Positions 32,777-39,495 of a stretch of DNA of 39,495 nt are shown here, in pieces; within the stretch, counting starts at the first letter, position 1, and every line of letters starts with the position of its first letter. The stretch comes from Rhodospirillaceae bacterium. Lineage in GTDB: Bacteria > Pseudomonadota > Alphaproteobacteria > UBA6615. The notes under the pieces were generated by a model. It worked only from the letters and a program-made list of their open reading frames with translations, did not search any database and was not told the origin of the DNA. The stretch lies in the NCBI GenBank assembly GCA_002724635.1, contig PBPM01000128.1, positions 1-39,495 of the forward strand, in the 5' to 3' direction. A program made the translations under genes and the position numbers.

Positions 32777-33943
32777 ATGATTGCGAACCGCTGGGTCGTT
32801 CTCGCCGCGCTCTTTCTCGCACGTTCGGCGCTCGGCTTCCATTTCCAGTCGGTGGCCTCGGTCTCGCCCTTGTTGGTCGAAGACCTCGGCATCGCCTTCA
32901 CCGAGGTCGGCACGCTGATCGGCTTCTTCTCGCTCCTGGGCGTTGTCACGGCGCTGCCGGCGGGTTTTCTCGGTCAGCGCTTCGGCGAGCGCCGGGGCTG
33001 CATTGTCGGCCTAGCACTGATGTCGCTTGGTGGTTTCGTCATGTGGCTCGGAAACGATTTCGCCGTGATTGGCCTCGGGCGGATCGTCGCCGGCACCGGC
33101 GGGGTCATCATCACGGTGCTGATGGTGAAGATTGTCGGCGACCTGTTCGAGGGAAGGGAGGTCGTCACGGCGATGGCAATCCTGATGAACAGCTGGCCGG
33201 TGGGGATTGCGCTTGGCCTCTACACCCAGGGCGCGATGGCCGAGGCGTGGGGCTCGCAGGCGGTGTTCCTGACGGCCGGCATCGGATCGTTCGCCGGCAT
33301 GCTGCTGGTCGCGATCCTCTACCGACCTGCCGCGAAGCCTGTCGCGCGGCCGGTACAGCGCCTTGCCATCACCCGAAGCGAGGCTACCAAGGTCTCCCTC
33401 GCGGGCGTCGTCTGGGTCCTCTACAACGCCGGCTACCTTATGGTTCTGTCCTTCGGCCCGGCGATGCTCGTGGTGCGCGGACTCGATGTTGCAGCGGCGG
33501 GCCTGCTGATCGCGAATGCGACCTTCGTTTACATGTTCGCGATCCCGCTGGGCGGTTGGCTTTCCGAGAAACTCGCGCGGCCCAACCTCGTGATGGTGGG
33601 CTGTTTCGCTGTGAGTGCTCTGGTAATCGGCATCATTCCGGTGGTCGACGCGCCGCTCTTGCTCTTCATCCTCGCTGCGATCTTCATCGGCATCCCGACC
33701 GGAAACGTGATGGCACTCACCGTCGAGACGGTGAGCGCGGAGCACCGCAACACCGGTACCGGCCTCTATCACACCTGGAACCATGCCGGCCTGTTCGTCG
33801 GCCCTGCTCTGGCCGGGTGGATCGTCGACCAGACCGGCGACCCGGCGTCGGCCATGTTCTTCGGCGGCGCGGCGGTGGTGCTGGCCATTTTCTTCTTGGG
33901 TGCACTTCGCGGCGTGCAATGGCGCGAGGCCCATGTCGGGTGA
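32777..33943 (+). CDS. Major facilitator superfamily transporter
   Basis: A 388-residue inner-membrane transporter with about 12 hydrophobic segments. FGERRGCIVGLALMSLGG after helix 2 is the MFS loop motif in a relaxed form; MAILMNSWPVGIALGLYTQG and NTGTGLYHTWNHAGLFVGPA are conserved-looking in the CynX/NimT-like branch. The substrate is not readable. The start ATG at 32777 has GGAA upstream; the frame is open further into the amidohydrolase end without family sequence. Its last 11 bases overlap the following transferase gene. Confidence 0.88.
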   Translation: MIANRWVVLAALFLARSALGFHFQSVASVSPLLVEDLGIAFTEVGTLIGFFSLLGVVTALPAGFLGQRFGERRGCIVGLALMSLGGFVMWLGNDFAVIGLGRIVAGTGGVIITVLMVKIVGDLFEGREVVTAMAILMNSWPVGIALGLYTQGAMAEAWGSQAVFLTAGIGSFAGMLLVAILYRPAAKPVARPVQRLAITRSEATKVSLAGVVWVLYNAGYLMVLSFGPAMLVVRGLDVAAAGLLIANATFVYMFAIPLGGWLSEKLARPNLVMVGCFAVSALVIGIIPVVDAPLLLFILAAIFIGIPTGNVMALTVETVSAEHRNTGTGLYHTWNHAGLFVGPALAGWIVDQTGDPASAMFFGGAAVVLAIFFLGALRGVQWREAHVG

Positions 33944-34619
33944 GTCATCCGTTGGTATCGTCATCCCGGTGCTGAATGCGGGCGCCGGTGTTGCGGCGAC
34001 GCTCGGGTCTCTGGGAGAGGGTGCGCGCCTGTTCGATCTGGATGTCCTCGTGGTCGATGGCGGTTCCGAGGACGACACGGTGACGACGGCTGCTGCCCAT
34101 GGGGCCCGGGTGATCGCGGCGGAGAGGGGGCGCGGCACCCAGATGGCCGCCGGCGCCGCTGCCGTGCGCGGCGACTGGCTGTTGTTCCTGCATGCCGATA
34201 CGGTCCTCGCGCCCGGGTGGGCCGAAGCGCTGGCGGCGTTCATGGCCGGTGGCCGCGAGCGTGCTGCCTATTTCGTTTTCCGGCTCGATGACGACACGCC
34301 GGGTGCACGCCGAATCGAGCGGCTGGTCGCATGGCGCTGCCGGGCTCTGGGCCTGCCCTATGGCGACCAGGGGCTGGCGATCGCACGCGACCTATACACC
34401 GCCTTCGGCGGCTTCCCGGACATGCCGCTGATGGAGGATGTGTATCTCGTTCGCCGTCTCGGCCGCCGCCGGCTGGTGGGACTGGATGTTGCGGCGATCA
34501 CGTCCCCGCGGCGTTATCACGACGGCGGCTACTGGCGGCGGCCCATCCGCAACCAGTTCTGCCTGCTGCTCTATCTGCTCGGGATACCCGTGCGGATGGT
34601 CGCGCGGGTCTACCGATGA
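33933..34619 (+). CDS. GT-A glycosyltransferase (TIGR04283 type)
   Basis: A 228-residue family-2 glycosyltransferase. SVGIVIPVLNAGAGVAATL starts the nucleotide-binding fold, with VLVVDGGSEDDTV and the DxD-like HADTVLAPGWAEAL. GRGTQMAAGAAAVRGDWLLF is the hallmark block of the TIGR04283 group, and GDQGLAIARDLYTAFGGFPD and MEDVYLVRRLGR follow. Members are named after arsenosugar clusters, but many occur without arsenic genes, as here. The start ATG at 33933 is inside the MFS end; the product starts MSGESSVG. It ends ATGA-coupled to the next gene. Acceptor and donor are unknown. Confidence 0.88.
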   Translation: MSGESSVGIVIPVLNAGAGVAATLGSLGEGARLFDLDVLVVDGGSEDDTVTTAAAHGARVIAAERGRGTQMAAGAAAVRGDWLLFLHADTVLAPGWAEALAAFMAGGRERAAYFVFRLDDDTPGARRIERLVAWRCRALGLPYGDQGLAIARDLYTAFGGFPDMPLMEDVYLVRRLGRRRLVGLDVAAITSPRRYHDGGYWRRPIRNQFCLLLYLLGIPVRMVARVYR

Positions 34620-35233
34620 CGCCCCATCTGGTTATCTTCGCCCGCGCCCCCCGGCGCGGTGCGGTCAAACGGCGGCTCGCCGCCGACATCGGCCCGGGGG
34701 CCGCGTATCGTTTCTATCGGCAGACTCTGTTCGACGTGACGCGACGCCTTGGTGGCGATCCGCGCTGGCGGACCTGGCTGGCTGTAACCCCGGACCTGGA
34801 TGCGATGCGCCCGGGCTTGTGGCCGCCTGTGCCGGGGGTCCAGCTGATCGGCCAGGGCAGCGGCGATCTCGGTATGCGCTTGGCTCGACCCCTTCGCAGG
34901 CTGCCGCCCGGCCCGGTGATCATCGTCGGAACCGACATCCCGGATATCGAATCGCGCTACATCGCCAGCGGGTTCGCGGCGCTGGGCAACCATGACTTCG
35001 TCTTTGGCCCGGCGACAGATGGCGGCTACTGGCTGGTCGGTGCGCGCCGCTGTCCAGCGGTGCCGAGAGGGCTGTTCCGGAATGTCCGATGGAGCAGCAA
35101 TCATGCGTTGGCCGACACCCTTGCGGGCCTTCCCGCTGATGCCCGGGTGACAATGCTCGACGCGCTCGACGATGTGGACAATGGTGCAGCCTGGTCGGCG
35201 TGGCGCGTGCGGCGGACTGTCAACAAACCGTGA
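34616..35233 (+). CDS. TIGR04282-type GT-A / nucleotidyltransferase-fold protein (DUF2064)
   Basis: A 205-residue protein: LVIFARAPRRGAVKRRLAAD is the N-terminal signature, and GTDIPDIESRYI, FVFGPATDGGYWLVGAR and DVDN follow. The fold is that of MobA/CofC-like nucleotidyltransferases. It is a frequent neighbour of TIGR04283 proteins, and the two are ATGA-coupled here. Arsenosugar genes (arsM, arsS) are not visible, so the usual product name may mislead. It may act on a phosphorylated compound made by the kinase two genes downstream; inference only. Confidence 0.86.
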   Translation: MTPHLVIFARAPRRGAVKRRLAADIGPGAAYRFYRQTLFDVTRRLGGDPRWRTWLAVTPDLDAMRPGLWPPVPGVQLIGQGSGDLGMRLARPLRRLPPGPVIIVGTDIPDIESRYIASGFAALGNHDFVFGPATDGGYWLVGARRCPAVPRGLFRNVRWSSNHALADTLAGLPADARVTMLDALDDVDNGAAWSAWRVRRTVNKP

Positions 35234-35299
35234 CGTGACATCCGGCCTGTTCCTTCCGACATGGCGATAGCTACAATCGCGGATCCCAGCGGGGAAGGC

Positions 35300-36025
35300 A
35301 TGGAATCGATCTACTACGTCATCTCGTGGCTCTGCCACCGGCACTGCGCGCATTGCTATGACACGCGCTTCCGCCCCTATGTTCGCGACGAGTGCGACGC
35401 GGTGGCGGACCAGGCGGTGTCGAGTCACGCGAAGATCGTCTCGAACCTCCCGGAGCGCATGACCTATCTCGAAACGGATGACGGAGCGGAGAATCCGGTG
35501 CGGGTGATCCTGTCCGGCGGCGAAGTGTTGCTCGACGAGACTCGTGAACCCGTTCTGTATCCGGTGATGGAGATGCTGCGCGAGAAGTATGTCGGCCGGG
35601 GCGGCGTGCGGGTCGTCGTGCAAACGACGGGCGACCTGGTGACGGCGGAGATTCTCGACGAACTTCTGGCTCGTGGCATGTGGCGGATGTCGATCACCGG
35701 CATGGATGATTTTCCCGTCGGCCATGAGGGCGCGAAGCGCGTGCCGCTGATCGAGTATCTGACCGAGGAACCGCTCACCAAAATCCTCGACAACCTCGCC
35801 GGGCGCCCGGCCTTCGAGGCGATCAATGCCGGCGTACCTGAGCGGTTGGGGCTAGCCTTCGGCTGGGATGAGGATACGTTCCGGCGCCACAGCGAAACGG
35901 TGACGCCGGCGGGGGAACCCTACCGCAACCTGTGCGGCGGCTGCGACCGGTTCCACGATCAGGTGCTCGGTCCACTCATCGAGAGGCTGCGGCGCGAGCG
36001 ATTGCGCGGGTGCGACGTGGCGTGA
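35300..36025 (+). CDS. Radical SAM protein, apparently shortened by internal deletion
   Basis: A 241-residue protein. The cluster motif CX3CX2C is intact in IYYVISWLCHRHCAHCYD (cysteines 12, 16 and 19), followed by VILSGGEVLLDE, VVVQTTGDLVTAEILDELL and WRMSITGMDDFPVGHEG. After RVPLIEYL the sequence jumps to TEEPLTKILDNLAGRPAFEA. In radical SAM/SPASM proteins such a segment directly follows the C-terminal auxiliary cluster region (YPCC...GNL). As I recall them, full-length relatives have about 380-400 residues, so some 130-150 are missing, in frame, including most of the auxiliary-cluster cysteines; only NLCGGC remains near the end. ATG at 35300 is chosen because relatives start MESIYYV; an ATG at 35261 is also in frame. 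The end overlaps the next gene as GTGA. Confidence 0.75.
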   Translation: MESIYYVISWLCHRHCAHCYDTRFRPYVRDECDAVADQAVSSHAKIVSNLPERMTYLETDDGAENPVRVILSGGEVLLDETREPVLYPVMEMLREKYVGRGGVRVVVQTTGDLVTAEILDELLARGMWRMSITGMDDFPVGHEGAKRVPLIEYLTEEPLTKILDNLAGRPAFEAINAGVPERLGLAFGWDEDTFRRHSETVTPAGEPYRNLCGGCDRFHDQVLGPLIERLRRERLRGCDVA

Positions 36026-37095
36026 GCGATGGCGATCGCATATTGGGTGTCTGCACCGCCCTGGCAGCGCGGCTCGGGATGCCGTCCGATGCGCTGCATC
36101 CGCTGCCTGATAAGGGGCTCGCCCATGATCATGTGCGGCTCTGCGACAGCGGGACGCTGGCGCGGGTGCCGAAGCAGAGCCAGCTCGGGCTGGCCGCAGC
36201 AGAGAATCTCGCATATCAGGCGGCCTGCTTTGCAAGGGCGGCGGAGAGCGGTCACGCGCCACGCCTGCACTACACGCTCGCGCCCGGCGACGGTCTGCCA
36301 ATGGGGGCACTGATCGTCGAGGCGATTGACGGCCGGCCTCTCTCCCTGCCCGACGATCTGCAGGCAATGGCGGAATGCCTCGCGTCGATCCACGCGCTAC
36401 CGCTGCCGCCGGGCGACGTTCGTGCGCCGCTGAAGGACCCGCCGGATCTACTTGGCGACACCTTTACCGAGGTTCTGGGTCAGGCGGGCTACATCGCCGG
36501 GGCAGAGCTGCACCCCGATGCCGAGGCGCAGATCCGCGAAGAATTGCGGTCCGCGGGCACGACCCTTGCACGCGCTGCCCGCCCGCCCCGATCACTGATC
36601 GCGTTCGACGCTCATCCCGGAAACTATCTGGTGCGACCGGACGGCCGCGTGATCCTGGTCGATCTGGAGAAGGCACGCTACGGCGCGGCCGGGTTCGACC
36701 TCGCCCATGCCAGCCTCTACACCTCGACGACCTGGGACGTGAACAGTCATGCGGTTCTCGGCCCCGGTCAGGTGGCGGATTTCTACCGCGTCTGGCTCGA
36801 TGCGGTGCCTGCCGAACTGGCGGCAGCGACCGAGCCGTGGCTCTGGCCGCTGCGCCGCATCATGTGGCTCTGGTCCGTCACCTGGTGCGCCAAGTGGCGG
36901 GTCAAGTCTCGTCAGGCAACGGAAACCGGAGGCGAAAAGAATGGATCCACTGATAACTGGTCGGCGAAGCTCAGTGACGATGCACTGATCAGGCATGTTG
37001 CGGGCCGGGTTGCCGACTATCTCGACCCCGAAACCATCGCCCATATCCGCGCCGACTGGCAGCCGTCTGCCGCGGCGACTGCACGGACGGGCTGA
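36022..37095 (+). CDS. Choline/aminoglycoside-kinase-like phosphotransferase
   Basis: A 357-residue protein-kinase-fold small-molecule kinase. LARVPKQSQLGLAAAENLAY holds the ATP-lysine/glutamate region, ALIVEAIDGRPL is the hinge, LIAFDAHPGNYLVRPDGRV is the catalytic loop (D, H, N), and ILVDLEKARYGAAGFDLAHA is the metal-binding D-x-E. The catalytic loop has FDAHPGN where APH enzymes have HGDLHPGN, closer to choline/ethanolamine kinases in form. The start is GTG at 36022, overlapping the radical SAM stop; upstream ATGs would lie deep in that gene. Substrate unknown; the ABC importer downstream may supply it. Confidence 0.87.
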   Translation: MSDGDRILGVCTALAARLGMPSDALHPLPDKGLAHDHVRLCDSGTLARVPKQSQLGLAAAENLAYQAACFARAAESGHAPRLHYTLAPGDGLPMGALIVEAIDGRPLSLPDDLQAMAECLASIHALPLPPGDVRAPLKDPPDLLGDTFTEVLGQAGYIAGAELHPDAEAQIREELRSAGTTLARAARPPRSLIAFDAHPGNYLVRPDGRVILVDLEKARYGAAGFDLAHASLYTSTTWDVNSHAVLGPGQVADFYRVWLDAVPAELAAATEPWLWPLRRIMWLWSVTWCAKWRVKSRQATETGGEKNGSTDNWSAKLSDDALIRHVAGRVADYLDPETIAHIRADWQPSAAATARTG

Positions 37096-37116
37096 ACATC
37101 AGAAGGAGATTTGCGC

Positions 37117-38313
37117 ATGCGTCGCCTGATCGCGGCCCTGGCCGTTTTGCTCACATTCGTCGCCACGGTGCCGGCCAAGGCCGAGGACTGGAACGCTGTG
37201 GTCGCCAAGGCTCGCGGCCAGACAGTCTTCTGGAACGCGTGGGGCGGGGACGCGCGTATCAACGCCTATATCGTTTGGGCCGGTGACCATTTGCAGGCGC
37301 GCCACGGCGTCACCGTCCAGCATGTAAAGCTGTCTGACACGTCCGAGGCGGTGGCACGGGTCGTGGCCGAGAAGGCGGCGGGCCAGCTCACCGGAGGATC
37401 GGTCGACCTCATCTGGATCAACGGCGAGAACTTCGCGGCGATGAAGCGCAACGACCTGCTATTCGGGCCCTGGACCCGGGACGTGCCGAACTATCGCTTC
37501 GTCGATACGGTCAACAAGAAGACGACTACCGTCGACTTCACCGTGCCTGTCGACCATATGGAGGCGCCCTGGGGCATGGCCCAGTTCGTCTTCATGTATG
37601 ACACTGCTCATGTGGACAATCCACCCCGCTCGATCACGGCGCTACTAGAATGGGCGCGAACGAACCCCGGGCGCTTTACTTATCCCCAGCCGCCCGATTT
37701 TCTCGGCACCACCTTCCTTAAGCAGGCCCTGATCGAACTGGTCACCGACCCTGCGGCTCTGCAGGCGCCTGCGAGGGACGTGGCGCAGATCTCGGCGCCG
37801 CTCTGGGAGCTGCTCGATGTGCTGCACCCGCTGATGTGGCGGCGCGGTCTGGTCTTCCCGCAGAACGGGCCCGCCATGCAACGGCTGCTCGACGATGGCG
37901 AGGTCGCGATCGCGCTGTCGTTCGAGCCGGCCGAGGCGTCGGGCCTGATCGCCCAGGGTAAGCTGCCCGACACGGTCCGCACCTTCGTCCTGGACGAAGG
38001 CACCATCGGCAACACCAACTTCGTCGCGATCCCCTTTAATGCCAACGCCAGGGAGGGTGCGATGGTCCTGGCCGACTTCCTGATGTCGCCCGAGGCCCAA
38101 GCCCGCAAGCAAGATCCGGCCGTCTGGGGCAGCTTCACCGTGCTCGACACGGCGCGGTTGCCCGAGGATGCCCAAGCGGCGTTCCGGAATCTTGACCTCG
38201 GCATCGCGACCCTGTCGCCGGATGAACTGGGCACGACCCTGCTCGAGCCGCACCCATCCTGGGTCACTGCGCTCGAAGCCGAATGGACGAAGCGCTACGC
38301 CAGCGGGAAGTAA
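37117..38313 (+). CDS. ynjB: ABC transporter substrate-binding protein, YnjB type
   Basis: A 398-residue periplasmic binding protein. The signal peptide is MRRLIAALAVLLTFVATVPA with cleavage after KA before ED. The mature part has the YnjB-family pieces TVFWNAWGGDARINAYIVWA, GGSVDLIWINGENFAAMKRN, HMEAPWGMAQFVFMYDT, DFLGTTFLKQAL, and NTNFVAIPFNANAREGAMVL. Length matches the family (E. coli YnjB about 388). The ATG at 37117 has AAGGAG eight bases upstream, the strongest ribosome site in this run. The ligand of YnjBCD systems is not established. The permease starts six bases after the stop. Confidence 0.9.
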   Translation: MRRLIAALAVLLTFVATVPAKAEDWNAVVAKARGQTVFWNAWGGDARINAYIVWAGDHLQARHGVTVQHVKLSDTSEAVARVVAEKAAGQLTGGSVDLIWINGENFAAMKRNDLLFGPWTRDVPNYRFVDTVNKKTTTVDFTVPVDHMEAPWGMAQFVFMYDTAHVDNPPRSITALLEWARTNPGRFTYPQPPDFLGTTFLKQALIELVTDPAALQAPARDVAQISAPLWELLDVLHPLMWRRGLVFPQNGPAMQRLLDDGEVAIALSFEPAEASGLIAQGKLPDTVRTFVLDEGTIGNTNFVAIPFNANAREGAMVLADFLMSPEAQARKQDPAVWGSFTVLDTARLPEDAQAAFRNLDLGIATLSPDELGTTLLEPHPSWVTALEAEWTKRYASGK

Positions 38314-38318
38314 TCGAG

Positions 38319-39495
38319 ATGGGGGCGTCTTACTCCCTGCGCTGGGTACCGGCTGTCACGCTGTTGCTGTTGCTCGGCCCGGTCTTCGCGGGTCTGCTTG
38401 GGACCGTGCTGCCGGCCTTCGGCTACTTGCCGGCTCTCGGCGGGCTTGCGTTCGGCTTTGAAGCTTGGCGGGCGTTTTTCGCTGCCCCGGGCGTCGCGGA
38501 ATCGATCCGACTGTCCTTAGTGACCGGGCTGGCGGTGACCGCGCTGTCCTTCGCCGTGGTCATTCTCTTCGTTGCGGGCTGGCATGGCACCGCATCCTTT
38601 GCTTGGGTGCAGCGATTTCTCTCGCCGCTCCTGTCTGTTCCGCACGTGACCGTCGCGTTCGGGCTCGCATTCCTGTTGGCACCGTCGGGCTGGATCTTCC
38701 GTCTGACCTCACCTTGGCTCACAGGTTATGATCGCCCGCCCGATCTGATTATCGTCCAAGACCCGGACGGTCTTGCGCTGATTGCGGGGTTGATGGTCAA
38801 GGAGATTCCCTTCCTGTTCCTGATGACGCTGGCCGCCATCGGTCAGGTGGACGCAGCGCGGGTGCGCACCATGGCTCGCACGCTAGGCTACGGCACGATC
38901 GTGGCCTGGCTGAAGGCCGTGTTCCCGTTGGTCTACCGGCAGATTCGTCTGCCGATCTTCGCCGTCCTTGCCTTTGCGGCCTCTGTGGTGGACGTCTCGG
39001 TGGTGCTGGCACCCTCGACTCCGCCGCCGCTCGCCGTGCAGCTAGTGCGCTGGTTCAATGACCCGGACCTAGCGCTGCGCTTCGTCGCGTCGGCCGGGGC
39101 GCTCGTGCAGCTCGGCCTCGTGGTTTCGGCGATCTTGGCCTGGTGGCTGGGCGAGCGCATCGTCGCCTGGCTCGGCCGTAAATGGGTTCACGCGGGAACC
39201 CGTGGGAGGCACGACATGCCACTGCGGATCGCTGCGGCGGCGGCTCTGACGGCGAGCTTCCTCGCCGCATTTCTCGGGCTCGCATCCATGGCGCTCTGGT
39301 CGGTTGCCGGCCGTTGGCGCTTCCCCGACCCTTTGCCGGGGCGGCTCTCGCTCGAGGCGTGGACGGCCAACGCCGACCGGCTGATCAATGCGACGCTCAA
39401 CACCGCGACCATCGGTATCGCGGCGGCGCTTGTCGGCCTTGTCCTGACCATCGGGTGCCTTGAGAACGAGGCGCGGTTCGGCAGGCGGGCGGCGA
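38319..39495 (+). CDS. ynjC: ABC transporter permease, YnjC type (runs off the window)
   Basis: The first 392 codons of an inner-membrane permease; the 3' end is beyond the window. The start ATG at 38319 is five bases after the ynjB stop, with only a weak GAG before it. The first half has about six helices (VTLLLLLGPVFAGLLGTVLP, LSLVTGLAVTALSFAVVILF) and the EAA-like cytoplasmic loop ARTLGYGTIVAWLKAVFPLV near residue 190. A second unit starts after about residue 290 (LRIAAAAALTASFLAAFLGL, NTATIGIAAALVGLVLTIGC), so this is the fused two-unit permease of the YnjC kind. An ATPase (ynjD) is expected next. Confidence 0.88.
   Translation, partial: MGASYSLRWVPAVTLLLLLGPVFAGLLGTVLPAFGYLPALGGLAFGFEAWRAFFAAPGVAESIRLSLVTGLAVTALSFAVVILFVAGWHGTASFAWVQRFLSPLLSVPHVTVAFGLAFLLAPSGWIFRLTSPWLTGYDRPPDLIIVQDPDGLALIAGLMVKEIPFLFLMTLAAIGQVDAARVRTMARTLGYGTIVAWLKAVFPLVYRQIRLPIFAVLAFAASVVDVSVVLAPSTPPPLAVQLVRWFNDPDLALRFVASAGALVQLGLVVSAILAWWLGERIVAWLGRKWVHAGTRGRHDMPLRIAAAAALTASFLAAFLGLASMALWSVAGRWRFPDPLPGRLSLEAWTANADRLINATLNTATIGIAAALVGLVLTIGCLENEARFGRRAA

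Noticed and set aside
33011..34243. 410-codon minus-strand frame opposite the MFS and glycosyltransferase genes
   Set aside because: The translation is histidine-, aspartate- and arginine-rich with no fold-like pattern, while the plus strand has membrane helices and GT-A motifs.
33933..36025. Arsenosugar biosynthesis cluster
   Set aside because: TIGR04283 and TIGR04282 proteins are named after such clusters and a radical SAM gene follows, but the radical SAM protein does not resemble ArsS and there is no arsM or ars regulator.

Overview
The window is GC-rich, densely packed chromosomal DNA of an alphaproteobacterium, most likely a free-living, Rhodospirillales-like heterotroph. The evidence is gene order. 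The runs ahcY-tsaE-addB-addA-trxA, folC-accD-trpA-trpB-trpF-pyrF, lapA-ihfB-sppA-rpsA-cmk-aroA and the FYDLN-acid protein followed by tRNA-Ala(GGC) are the conserved alphaproteobacterial core block. An intergenic repeat of the 'MPALVAGIHV...WMAGTSP' type common in this class is also present. Nothing in the sequence fixes the genus.

Layout: 1-810 is the 5' end of a minus-strand porin with a Fur-like 15-bp palindrome over its promoter. 1366-10530 (+) holds ahcY, a possible small membrane protein, tsaE, addB, addA (double-strand-break repair helicase-nuclease) and trxA, closed by a terminator. 10679-24146 (-) is a long housekeeping stretch: a 2OG-Fe(II) oxygenase remnant, folC, accD, trpA, trpB, trpF, pyrF, an AGE-family sugar epimerase, an ornithine cyclodeaminase remnant, lapA, ihfB, sppA, rpsA, cmk and aroA. 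24340-24872 (+) holds the FYDLN-acid protein and tRNA-Ala. 25285-29495 is a convergent two-component pair: a symporter-fused hybrid kinase and a LuxR-type regulator resembling CrbS/CrbR (MxtR/ErdR). 29627-32754 is accessory: tandem-YCII protein, cupin, repeat element, VOC remnant and amidohydrolase. 32777-39495 (+) is a tightly coupled run: MFS transporter, two GT-A-like transferases (TIGR04283 and TIGR04282 types), a shortened radical SAM protein, a choline-kinase-like phosphotransferase and a YnjB/YnjC-type ABC importer that runs off the window.

Two themes stand out. First, several genes are recognisable remnants: the oxygenase has lost its N-terminal part, while the cyclodeaminase, the VOC protein and the radical SAM protein keep both ends but lack the middle. 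The murein-recycling pair often found between tsaE and addB is also absent. Second, translation coupling is pervasive: ATGA or GTGA stop/start overlaps join many neighbours, and accD is preceded by a six-codon ORF whose stop overlaps the accD start. The most system-like candidate is the 33933-39495 run, which reads as an importer, a kinase, a nucleotidyltransferase-fold enzyme and a transferase acting on an unknown, possibly alcohol- or amino-alcohol-type, small molecule.
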